From Apostichopus japonicus (taxonomy: Eukaryota; Echinodermata; Holothuroidea; Aspidochirotida; Stichopodidae), in contig NC_092577.1 of the NCBI RefSeq assembly GCF_037975245.1, forward strand, positions 7,595,001-7,659,000: DNA of 64,000 nt, read 5' to 3'. Within the stretch, counting starts at the first letter, position 1; the number at the start of each line of letters is the position of its first letter. The position numbers were made by a program, and so were the translations under genes. Shown piece after piece: positions 14,077-24,526 of this stretch. The notes beneath the pieces are model-generated. The model had not been told where the DNA came from. It saw nothing but the letters and a program-made list of their open reading frames with translations, and did not search any database.

Positions 14077-14175
14077 GCCTGAGCAGTGCCATTTACTGCA
14101 ATCTGGGAGGCAGTATTTGCCAAACAATTCTTGCGCTCTTCGCGCCAACTTATGGTGGCGCTCCACTTAGATAGT
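14077..14175 (+). repeat. Core module copy 4
   Basis: A more diverged copy about 63 bp after the previous one: GCAGTGCCATTTACTGCAAT, CTGGGAGGC, CGCGCCAACTTATGGTGG, CTTAGATAGT. The following sequence, a poly-C block and then CTCCGCCACTG at about 14247, is the inverse of the CAGTGGCGGAG ends of other elements in the window. It is therefore probably the right part of another hAT-like element. Confidence 0.75.
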
Positions 14176-14259
14176 GAGCCAGCAGTTATGACTTTTTATG
14201 GCCTGCAATCCCCCCCCCTCCCACTTCTGACAAGAAATCTCCGCCACTGCCTTGAATGT

Positions 14260-15165
14260 ATCATTACAAGAAAATTGTCGAGGTGCAAATGATGAATTTA
14301 CATTTTCCAGCATTGTTCTCACTTTTAGATCTAACGAATTTGCCATTTTGTTGTAAATTGCTATGATTTGAATTGGAAGGTTGATCATTTATCTCAAAAA
14401 AGAGGGGAATTTCCCGCGTAGCCATAGAAACGACTTGAACAAGTCTCATTTTCAAGATTTAAACAACCAACGACACATTGTAAAGCAGCGTTTCCAGAAC
14501 GGTTGTTACTGTATGGTTGTACTTCCCTGATTGTTTGGTGTGATTCCCCGAAGCCACAGTACTGGCTTACTAAATATGAAGATATTGCAATACATTCCAG
14601 ATGGTGAACATACTGAAAGAAACAGATCTAGAATATTGCAATTGTCAAAGAAGAAATCCCACGTATGTCTTGTGTTCCTTTCAAGTTTCATATTGTTAGG
14701 CTATGTACCTACAACTTCAGTGACAGGGACATCATTAAAGACTTTAATTTAAAGTTATGGCTTAGGCTAGATCTTCTCTAGTCATATAAGAAAATTGCAG
14801 CCTAACTTAGGCCTAGGCTCCTAGTAGCCCACTAGTTTTAGTTACAATATTCAATACTACCGCAATGCCAGCATAACGTGTGACCTAGGCTCAGCACAAT
14901 GTAGGAATTGCTGAAATATGCCTGTTACAGTGTTAGTTGCTTATATACAAGTTGAAGCCTGGGAGGTTTTTCTCCCTCAGAATACTTGGGTCATATTGGT
15001 TTATTGAAGTAATGTTCTACACTTGCAAGATCATCCAACTGTCCGAAAGGTTTTAGTCAAATTTAGTCATAAAAACCTATGCTTCAAGTACTCTGGAGTT
15101 GTTTCCTCCCCTGGGATATTGTGGATTTAAATGCTAACCTGCCATGGCCCATACAAAAAAGTCCT
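14260..15165. other. Noncoding stretch
   Basis: No recognisable exon or repeat. Short open frames on both strands have no family resemblance. Confidence 0.4.
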
Positions 15166-15169
15166 GCAC

Positions 15170-15618
15170 AAAATCATGCAGGATTTTATGCAGGATTTAT
15201 GCCAGGATTTGGCCACATCTTGCAGGATTTATGTAGGATTCCTACAAGAAAATTTGCAGGATTTTGAAAGGACTATGCAAAATAATTTACAGGATTGTAC
15301 AGGATTTTTGAAAGACTATGCAAGATAATATACATGATTGTACAGGACTTTTGAAAGACTATGCAAGATAATGTACAGGGTTGTATAGGACTTTTGAAAG
15401 ACTATGCAAGATAATTTACAGGATTGTACAGGACTTTTGAAAGATTATGCAAGATAATATACAGGATTGTACAGGATTTATGAAAGACTATGCAAGATAT
15501 TATACAGGATTGTACAGGACTTTTGAAAGACTATGCAAGATAATATACAGGATTGTACAGAATTTATGAAAGACTATGCAAGATATTATACAGGATTGTA
15601 CAGGACTTTTGTAAGACT
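15170..15618 (+). repeat. 43-bp minisatellite
   Basis: The unit contains CTATGCAAGATAAT, ACAGGATTGTACAGG and ACTTTTGAAAGA. The CAAGATA block starts at 15321, 15364 and 15407, giving a 43-bp period. There are about 8 units, with more diverged copies to the left, where AGGATTT is repeated at short spacing. As 43 is not a multiple of 3, the array cannot encode a regular peptide repeat. Confidence 0.9.
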
Positions 15619-17780
15619 ATTATTGTAGTTTGTGTCACCCAAAATACTCAGTAGGGGCTATAGCGCCCCTCTAAAAACACTGCAGTGCTTTACACCACAC
15701 TTACTGGTCCAAGACAACCCAGTATTGGAACATACAGTATCCATCATTTCCAGGGTTTGTGCTGATAATGATCATTTCCTATGGACGTATCTTCAGCTTC
15801 AATATCACTTTTTAATACATTTACATAATTAACTTACTAAAAGTGTACAGTAGGTGTATTTTACAGCCAACATGTGAAGATGATTGCCACAAAGACTGCT
15901 GTAGTGTCACGATGCTATCTGAATGAAAAATTCCTAAGAACTTTCATAAAAGCTTCAGAAACCAAACACTGTAATACTGCATAATCACTAAATTAAATAT
16001 ATCAATGATTGGATCAAAGTGGAACTGCTACCATGGGGTTTTCTTTGTTGAGTTTCCTTTTGTTTCTGAAGTCTTCTGAAATTTCTGAACAACTAATTTG
16101 ATTTCATGTTAGTGTTTCACTTTTGATTTAGAAGTCACTGAGGCTCTAACGGCTCCATGATGTAATAATTCAACCGTAGGAAGAAACCCTCTAGTGAATA
16201 TGAAGACACAGACTGTACTGGATAGAGGAGAGCAGGACCTATAAACCTATCAAGCTTCTTTTGGTATCCTACACTTCTTGATGCACAGAGTATATATATA
16301 CCATAGGAATGGTAAGAATGAAGTAAATCTGGTTTGTTGTGGCTTGATTCACCAAACTGCTGGCTAGCAAGCATGGTTACGGAAGGGAATTTCCCCTGCC
16401 ACTATTTATCACTATCATGTCATGATAACATTTCGTCCTTGCATATTTGAGAGCTACTATAAATACTGTTTAAAATAAACACATTTAGAGAGCATTCAAG
16501 GTTATACAAGCACTGGCATCCATTAGGGTGGTGAGCACTTGCCACCCCCCCCCCCCCATGGGCTACACTATACAGTAGGGCTTCAAAATCACTATCAGAG
16601 AACATAAAATATCTGAAAAGTAAAAATGCCTCAGCTGGAGTCCCCAGGGACTCCCACTAGGGCTTAGATTTATATTTCATAGAATTTATATTTCTCTCTC
16701 TACAAGTAAATACTGTACATGCTTTAATAAATACATACTTAGTACAAGAGGATGAGAGGTCTCAGAGATGTTACAGGGCTCTTCTGAAGCACCCAGCTAG
16801 GGCTCAGATATACATTCAACAGAGTAAAATCAGATTAAGTATTTCTATCCCTGAAATGTCCTCATGTGCTTTAAATTGCTAGCAGTTTCCAAAAACTATG
16901 TGAAAATACTAAAGATTTGGAGAGCTTTGCAGTACCCTTGTAAGTCCAGCCACTATAAACAGAGAACACAATTGGAAATACCATCTACTAATCTACAGAG
17001 CTCTGTCAATACAGAATCGTCACTTGCTGAGCCAGTCACTGCAGTTGGTTTTAAAAAAACTAATTGGTCTCAAAATTGATCTAACTTCACCGAATTGAGT
17101 ACGGTGGCTTAATAGGGAAATTTCACAAGTTTGACTATTTTATCTCATAACTACAGTATTTCAACTCAAAACTTTGAGGTTAAAAGTGTCTTCATCTGCC
17201 AAATTTGTGGAAAGAACTGACCATATTGGATAGCTATTGACCAGCTAAACAGGGTACTCTTACTGTACTCTATAAACCTTTGGTGATCTTAAATCTGGAA
17301 AGAGACCCCCAGAGAGTGGTGTAACTAGGTCAATGTAGGCAATGCAGTCTCCAGGGGCCTGGTGCTATTAAATGAAGAAAAATAATATAAAAACACCTAT
17401 CCACCAAAGCTGACACACTAAATTAGATACAATTATTGCCCGATGAGTGGAAATTCAAAAGACATTCTCTCCTCAATAGAAAAGAAGGTGCGAAACCTCA
17501 CAAATTTCTCAGTCAAGCCCAAACCATGCATGGTTGGGTTGTGTGAGGTTGGACTTTGGGAGCTCATTTACATCACTGCACCACACCTTTATATGCCACT
17601 TCCACTAAACAATGGACAATCCGGTTCAAGTTTGATGGTTTACTGGTTAATTGTTTTTACACTTACCTGGTTATTGGAATCTGAAATGTACTTTCCTTCC
17701 TTTGGATTTTTTTATCTGTGAATGTCAATGTATACAGGGTAGTAAGCTAGAGACATACACATATCTATTTCTGACTGACA
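15619..17780. other. Noncoding stretch
   Basis: Nothing coding is recognised. A short C-tract at 16543-16556 resembles the MITE tracts. The open frames, including those near 16864 and 17443, have no domain features. Confidence 0.4.
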
Positions 17781-17839
17781 TTCTCAATATATCCTACCAT
17801 TAGGACTTAATTTTCATTCACACATTTTCTTAATCTTCA

Positions 17840-18020
17840 TTAGGTTAACTTGAGTTATCCTGAAGCGAGCTATTAGGGGATCACCTTTTCCACCTGTAGT
17901 TACCAATTTTTTTTTTATGGAAGCTTTCGCACTGTGCTGATAAAGAAAATGAATGTTTCATCAGCTGATATTTCCTCCATGTGATGGTAATCACATTAAT
18001 GGTAAGTGTAGAACAGCAAT
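17840..18020 (+). repeat. Exon-like module, copy A (diverged)
   Basis: An acceptor-like TCTTCATTAG is followed by GTTAACTTGAGTTATCCTGA. After a divergent middle part there is a donor-like AATGGTAAGTGTAG. The blocks line up with copy C at 21.6 kb and more weakly with copies at 19.8 and 29.9 kb. No frame stays open through it, so it is decayed if it ever was coding. Confidence 0.55.
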
Positions 18021-18823
18021 GATAATCTTTCAAAGATGTCTGGTAGATTTTTTGGATAGCATAGCAGATCAAGGAATACTCTTGTTTCTCAATTCACTCT
18101 CACTAAAAGAATTTTATATACAGTTTTATCTCATCAACTCGAAATACAACTGACAGAATTAATCCCTATGAGGACATTAAAATGATCGGATTCTTGGTGA
18201 ATTAATCTAGTACTTGGTATGTTTGTAATGAGATTGCCATGACACAGTAGCTGCCTAAACACCCATTTGGTACATTTTACCATTTGCCAAACTGAAATAA
18301 AAATTGCCCCCCTGAGACTCAAATGAATATAGTCTTCTAAGAACTCCTGACACTCCCAGAATGGTAAGACTGGAAGACAACTTGTTGGTTTCTATGAAAG
18401 TAGTTTGGGTTACCTACAGATATGTGTTCTGTTTTGGTATTTATTTTCTTCAGATTAAAACCAAGAACTTGAAATACCATTTTAGATATTCTATTATGAT
18501 GTAGAAACATTAAAAAAGTCAACTCAGTCTGTATTGCTGAGCTTTGTGTTAGGGGTATTTGTAATGAACACTCTGTTAAACAAACAACAAAACCTTGATT
18601 AATTTAGGTAGGTCACACATAGGTCACGCAAGTATGGATATAATCTGAAATTTTAATATTCTTTGTTTGTTATTATATTTATTTACTGTAGTACGGTAGA
18701 GTTGACGGTTTTAAGCATAAATTGCTTAAATGTTACAAAAATATGATTCAAAACGTTATTGGACAGTACAGTATGTACAATGCAAATCACCTCCACCTTT
18801 GATATTCATCTCAAAGATGTCTA

Positions 18824-18939
18824 TCATATCAGCTGAGGATGATGGGTTTGCTTCTCCCTTAATTCTTTGATATTTTTCTCCAAATTACTAATTAACTGTC
18901 GCACACCAGTTCTAAGATCCACAATCACATCCTGTGGGG
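18824..18939 (-). CDS. Short terminal exon, gene not recognised
   Basis: On the minus strand an acceptor (TGCTTCTTTAG) precedes 116 bases that read through to an in-frame TGA: PQDVIVDLRTGVRQ, then LISNLEKNIKELREKQTHHP, then QLI and stop. The heptad-like spacing of L, I and hydrophobic residues suggests a short amphipathic helix or coiled-coil tail. The composition looks like genuine protein, unlike the surrounding chance frames. I do not recognise the family. The upstream exons should lie at higher coordinates on the minus strand, but none could be identified before the transposons begin. It could instead be a processed or captured fragment. Too short to appear as a conventional open frame because it lacks its own ATG. 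Confidence 0.5.
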
Positions 18940-19652
18940 CTAAAGAAGCATTATTCAAGTAAGGTGTACACAAAACCAGTGACATTGAGAGCCTGGTACA
19001 GTTCCAAACAAAATCGTGTCACCAGATCCACTTTTTTTAAGTCTTTGTTTATCCAAAGTTAAAGTATATATCATTCTTTATCACATATTTCACTGGGCAC
19101 TAACTTATAGCCACTTGTGACAACTGTAGCCATCACCCAACCCTCACCGTCTCACACCAGGACTACACAAAACAAAATTTTATGAAATAACAATCAAATT
19201 CTGCAGAAAGAAAAATGTGTACTTTAATGCAATCAATTAAAGTACAATGCATCATTTCAGAAATCCTACAAATTCATCAACCTATAGACAGTACAGTGAA
19301 CCATCGGTTTCTAAATTATGTGACCAGAATCCTTCATCATGTTTTCTTCAGGCTCCATTTGTTTTCAGGGTGGCTTTGTTATAACTCTTGTTTCTCAATT
19401 GAATATACAGTAAACTAGAGTGCGGTATTGCTTAAAGTTAGTATTGAAGATTCAATGCTTGTCTCAATTTCAAATTAATGTTTCTTTGTATTTCAATTAG
19501 TTTGGTGTTAGGTGAGCTGTATATATACTGTGGGAAGCATTGTGAGACCTTGAACTCATCTTGTACAGTCTATAGATTTGTATTCCAGTTGCATTAGTTT
19601 CTTTACATTGTTATTATAATTATAACTGAGTATTTTTTTTTAAACTACAGTA

Positions 19653-20168
19653 GCATACCATATGTTTTTAATAGCTGTGTTTTGTGTTTGATAATGTTAC
19701 ATGATAGAATGCTGCTACTTGCAGACTGGGTGATTACAATTTACATTAATTATAACATTTTAACTGATGACCAAATGCATTTTGTTTTTTCTCATCATCA
19801 GGTAAACTGGAATTATTCAGTCCTGAGATCAGCCTTTTTAGGGATTTACCATATCCGTATTACAGCCCGTGGAAGAAATGTGTACAGTTTTCATGAGCAG
19901 GGTAATGATTGTATGGTCCACCACCTAATGCTTACCCCACCCACCTATCCCCCTTTTCCATGAGAATACAAGTGTTTAATTGGATATTTTTACTCCATGA
20001 TGTATCAGATGATCCCTTCAGCGAAATTTCCCCAACGGAAAGTCTATCATCCAGCACCCCCTTTCCCCACCCGACCCCCATCAATGCCAATCACTGCAAA
20101 ACAAGACATAACACGTGAACAATCTAGTTAGAATACTACTGAAGGTTGTGTCTTAAACTCAGGGATTA
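19653..20168 (+). repeat. Long duplicated segment with exon-like module, copy B
   Basis: About 515 bp that match 29699-30235 block by block: an A/T-rich leader, the acceptor-like TTTCTCATCATCAG, then GTAAACTGGAATTATTCAGT, TCCTGAGATCAGCCTTTTTA, and a C-rich tail. The part after the acceptor can be read GKLELFSP-type in the right copy but stops soon in both. It appears to be one dispersed family, not a gene. Confidence 0.8.
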
Positions 20169-20347
20169 CATCTCTAATCTTTCAAATCTGACCAATTTTA
20201 ATGGTCATTAGACATCCATTGTTTCATTATGAAACAGTTCATTCCCATTTGAGCATCTAATGCTAATGAAGGCTTTCTGTTGTCACCGTCTCCAGGTTGA
20301 GTGGATATTATGTAATTTATGACAAGGTCCACCCATCCCATCATATG

Positions 20348-20861
20348 CATAGGCGGGGGGGGGGGGCTGCAGCCCCCCAACCAAAATTTTGGGTGAAAAT
20401 TCAGGCAATATGCTGAGAATTTTTTGGGCACCTACTGAAAGAAGAAAAATTTGTAGTGTGTTTTCAGTTTGTTTTGGTGAAAATTCGGGCAATTTTGCTG
20501 AGAATTTTTCGGGCACCTACTGAAAGAAGAATAATTTGCAATGTGTTTTTTCAATGATTAAACTGATATTATGATTGTAACGACTTCCCCAATAATTATA
20601 ACCAATATGGAAGGGTAATAACACGGAAAATATAACCAAAATTTTTCGCACGCTTTGCGCGCGCGTTCAACATCTTTTTTGTACATATAGGCATTTATCG
20701 GTTATTTGCATATGATTTCCGTAATAACCGATGAATGTCTATATGATATGCACATTACAATGTTGAGCGCGCGCGTAGCGCGAAAAAAATTTTGGTTATA
20801 TTTTTCGGGCAAGTCGTTACAGCCCCCCCAATTCAAATTAGGCTCCTACTGTACGCCTATG
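20348..20861. mobile_element. Non-autonomous hAT-like element, perfect 8-bp TSD
   Basis: The ends CATAGGCG and CGCCTATG are inverse. They are flanked by perfect 8-bp copies of ATCATATG at 20340-20347 and 20862-20869. The interior begins with a G-tract and holds a tandem duplication of about 86 bp (20385-20460 and 20471-20545), each copy with GGTGAAAATTC and GGGCACCTACTGAAAGAAGA. A separate foldback element (20576-20821) is inserted in its right half. There is no transposase. Confidence 0.88.
20576..20821. mobile_element. Foldback MITE nested in the hAT-like element
   Basis: The ends TGTAACGACTTCCC and GGGCAAGTCGTTACA are inverse apart from one base. Long inner arms also pair: AAAATATAACCAAAATTTTT with AAAAATTTTGGTTATATTTT, and CGCGCGCGTTCAACAT with ATGTTGAGCGCGCGCG. 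The spacer holds the inverted pair ATCGGTTATT and AATAACCGAT. A transcript would fold into one long hairpin. No target duplication could be assigned with confidence. Confidence 0.8.
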
Positions 20862-21559
20862 ATCATATGAAATATTTGTCATGGATAATGATAGCAATTG
20901 AGTATTGCACTATGACAAGCAACAGTTTATGATTCTATCACAAAAGATCGTACAACACAATATGACAAGTTCTTGTAGGATTCAGCATGTTATGTCATTT
21001 GAAATCTGTAGTGCATTTGTATTCTTTTCATTTTCTTAAAGTTATTGTGTAATGTAGTAATTCTGTTAAAAGGGGGGGGGGGTGTTGCATCAGGTTGCTG
21101 TCTATTGGCAAAGTTGGAAATGAAGTTACTGGGAAAGTTGTGAAAGCAAAAATAATAACATTTATATAATAGAGCAGCCTCTGCTTCACACTGGTATACC
21201 CAATATTTGACAAAAGCAATCCAGACCAGTAACTATGCCTAACTTGGCTATTTGGTGTTCATACAAAGATGAACAACTTCATTGGCCTGCTGCACCAAAT
21301 AATGCTAAAAGTACCAAATTAGAAAGTGTGCTGATCAATTTCGTCTAATCCAAAGGATTGCAAACATGTTACCAATGTTAGCATATTATTTTGTTTTGGA
21401 TAAATTTTCAATAAAATGACTGAACTTGCAATTATAGAGTTGTTTCAGGGACACAGAATCATCATAGCATTAGCTTGTGTATCTGTGAGCAATGGAATAA
21501 CTGTTGAGTAAATATTAAAAAGACACACTCAATAACAAAGGTTTTATTGTTTGCATTAG

Positions 21560-21760
21560 AGCATATCTAGTTCTGATATTCTCAATATACAATAATTGAC
21601 AACTGATTCGTATTGTCTTTGTCTTTATCTCCTCGTTAGGTAAATGTGGATTAATCAGTCTTGAGATGATCTTTGGGGGTCACCTAATGCGGATCTTGCA
21701 CAGAATGGTTTAAAATATATAGCTGATGGTAATGGTAAGTGTATAATTATTGTATAGCAA
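21560..21760 (+). repeat. Exon-like module, copy C
   Basis: Has TCTCCTCGTTAG as acceptor-like sequence, then GTAAATGTGGATTAATCAGT and CTTGAGATGATCTTTGGGGG, ending at GGTAATGGTAAGTGTATAAT, which is donor-like. It lines up with copies A and B. The frame after the acceptor stops after about 16 codons, so no protein is supported. Confidence 0.55.
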
Positions 21761-22197
21761 GACTGGTAACTAGCTGGGCTGTAGTTATAATTAGATTTGA
21801 GTCTGGGTAGAAAGTGACTTTGTTACTGCCTAATCCTGGAGGAACAGTAATTGTTTTGAAACTTGCTTGATCAACAAACTCCCTAAGGGTCTAAGGGAAG
21901 ATAGGGTAGTACTCAGTCTTTACAGTGTTGCCACACTCCTATGTAATACCAGCCTCACTTCCACAAAAATGTAGTATTGTACCTACTTGAGATTATATCA
22001 CTTTGATATAAACACAAGATTTGCTGAGGCTAAGAAATTTATAAATAATTTAATATTAACCATGTATACTGCATCAGGAAGTGAGTCAGTGTTATTTACT
22101 ATGAAGCCTACAGTATGTGCTTCCACTTGCTTAATGTTACATATGTAACAATTAAGTCTTTGTAAATAAAATGTAGAATCACTAACTTGAACCATAT

Positions 22198-23044
22198 TAG
22201 GGATGCTTCGGATCCAAATTTTTGGATCCGGCCGGAACCGGATTTTGCCGGATAGTACATGAAATCCGGCCGGAGACAGATTTTTTCATTACACAAAAGA
22301 AAATCATTAATAAGAAGTAGAAGTATGAAACAAGGAGCAAATCTTAGGTGAGGTATATGCATATTATAAAGAAGGTGAAATTAAGACCCCAATTATGAGA
22401 TTAAATATGACTTGAAGTGGTGTAATCTACATTTTTTAATAAAATAACTACAATATAATTGTTGACAAGCTTGATACAGTATGTAAATTTGTTTGCTGGA
22501 AAAATACTACCTATGAAGTTCAGATGTATTTAACCATTTAAGAGATTGTTTCACACATAAAAATTCAGAGAAAACATGAATGCCAACAATAATGGGAAAG
22601 TAAAGATTCAATGGAACAGTATTTTGACTGATAATTATATGAATGGTCTATTTTAACTGCACAATATTAAACTGATGAAGGCTGCAAGAAATGATTTCAC
22701 TGCAAACTGTATTTGTTGTATATACAGTAGCTTCATACTATTACAGTAGTTTTGTATTATTTTGGTTGATCTTTAGAAACAGTGGGTCAGACCATTGAGA
22801 AAATTAAATTAAACCTAATTTTTCCTTACTTTGAAGTTTTCTATTAATTTTTGGAAATAGTTTACATTGATTTAAGTTAATACCAACACCTTTTTAAGGA
22901 ATAATTCAGGCCAGATTTTGAAAAAGATCCGGCCAGATTTTGAAAAAGATCCGGCCGGATTTTGGAAATATCCGGCCGGAACCGGATAATTGCTCACTAT
23001 CCGGCCGGATAGTCCGGCCGGACCGGATATCCAGTGCATCCCTA
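22198..23044. mobile_element. hAT-like non-autonomous element, perfect 8-bp TSD
   Basis: The termini TAGGGATGC and GCATCCCTA are exact inverses, flanked by identical AACCATAT 8-mers at 22190-22197 and 23045-23052. Subterminal regions carry many GGATCC, CCGGCCGGA and ACCGGAT blocks in both orientations, typical of transposase-binding repeats near hAT ends. The 847-bp element has an AT-rich middle without a transposase frame. Terminal type and 8-bp duplication support a hAT deletion derivative. Confidence 0.92.
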
Positions 23045-23052
23045 AACCATAT

Positions 23053-23617
23053 CTCCCTTTCCATTCTAACGTTTCCTACCTACCCATCTCAGTGCATCTA
23101 AAACTCACGAAAATTGATATCAAATTTACATCTGGAGATAATCTAGTCTTTATGCCATTTTCCAATGAGGTATATAATTTCCATTCTTACCCATTGTTTA
23201 ATAGTGTTGATAGATTCTCTTAATGTGTTTTGTCTAAAGATGTACATTATTTGCACTTCAGCTATAGTACTGGCCATTCAAGAGATATTTCCATCAAACT
23301 CAAGCACATGTGCTTTCTACATCTATTTTCTGTTGCAGATAGCTCAAAAATTTGGTAGAAAACTTCCAGCAATTTTTAAAAGTTGTTTTATTGGCAAGGG
23401 GAAGGGGGAGGGGGGCTTCAAACTCTTCGGATGTAACATCAGTTACCACTACAAATGTTGTAAATAACTAATTGTATTGATTAGCTCAGATGCTAAACAT
23501 ATTCTTAAAAAGCAGCTAAGGTGCTTTGAATAATGATATTAGTCCTGTGCTGTTAGCTCTGTCAGTCCAACAAACCCCAAAATAGAAACAGAAATAGAAC
23601 AATATATATATGCTGCC
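23053..23617. other. Noncoding stretch
   Basis: No recognised exon. A plausible acceptor TTTTCTGTTGCAG near 23325 is followed by open sequence without family resemblance. A G-tract lies at about 23398-23415. Confidence 0.4.
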
Positions 23618-24143
23618 GGGCCATTCCAAACCAAGTGGTCCCAACATGGAAAAATTAGAAAGGGTTATAAGTTGTCTCTCTTTGTGTTTAATGTAAAGTA
23701 AGTAGGTAAGATTTTCATAAACGGTTAAAGTTTTCTTCTTCTGATTTCTCAATCTTGGATTATAGCAATGAGTATCGATCTCAAACTAAAGGCACATTCA
23801 CAGTGAATTATCAAACAATAATTGAAAGTAGAAGAAATCCTTAAATGAAAGGAAAGTCCAAGCTTTCTTTTAATGTGGCAGTTAAATGCAGTCTGCTTAT
23901 TTATCTGAGAACACAATTTAACAAATTTCCTTTATTACTGGTAACACAGATTATGTTAAAAGTGCCACACTCTGGCTGTGACTTACGTGACAAAAATAGA
24001 AGGGAATGTTTTCCTCCAATAATATATAGTGTGTGAGAGCAAAGTGAGCTACAATTGTAAAGGTAACTATAAAGGTTGATCTGTAACACCACCACTTTTG
24101 ATAGATGTAACAAGCTTTAACAAATTTAGGGACTCCGGAAGTG

Positions 24144-24173
24144 TGTGACTTACGTGACGTCACGTAAGTCACA
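24144..24173. repeat. 30-bp perfect palindrome with CRE-like centre
   Basis: Two GTGACTTACGTGAC motifs meet head-to-head so that the centre reads TGACGTCA, the CRE/bZIP consensus, with ACGTGAC and GTCACGT half-sites outward. The 30 bases equal their own reverse complement. It sits about 520 bp inside the left end of the probable transposon. It may bind the transposase, or fortuitously host bZIP factors. Confidence 0.95.
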
Positions 24174-24526
24174 AAGGAAAGTGTAACTTACGTGACAAGT
24201 TTACTCTCAACACTTTCACACAGTTTTGATGTCTTCTATACTATAACAGGTTTATCATAACACCTTCCTATTTATCAAAGATACCTACTCAGTTTTAAAA
24301 TGCAGGAACAACATTTATAATGTGAAGTAAAATTGAAAGGTTACATAAGTGAATTGCAAAAAATGGCTCAAACAGCTCAATCTTAGAACAATATTACTTG
24401 TTACCTTAAAGTCTCATGACGTGTTTGCCAAATTTAATCTTCAACTTTTCCAGCTAACTGCACTGAAAGCTCAGTGAAAATGTTACCCTTCTATTCTGTT
24501 TCCATATCAATATTCACTATTTTTAT

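Noticed and set aside
13715-14255. hAT-like element ending CTCCGCCACTG at about 14247 with a left end near AAGTGGGGCTGA
   Set aside because: The right end is convincing but the left is too diverged and CCTTGAAA versus CCTTGAAT is only suggestive.
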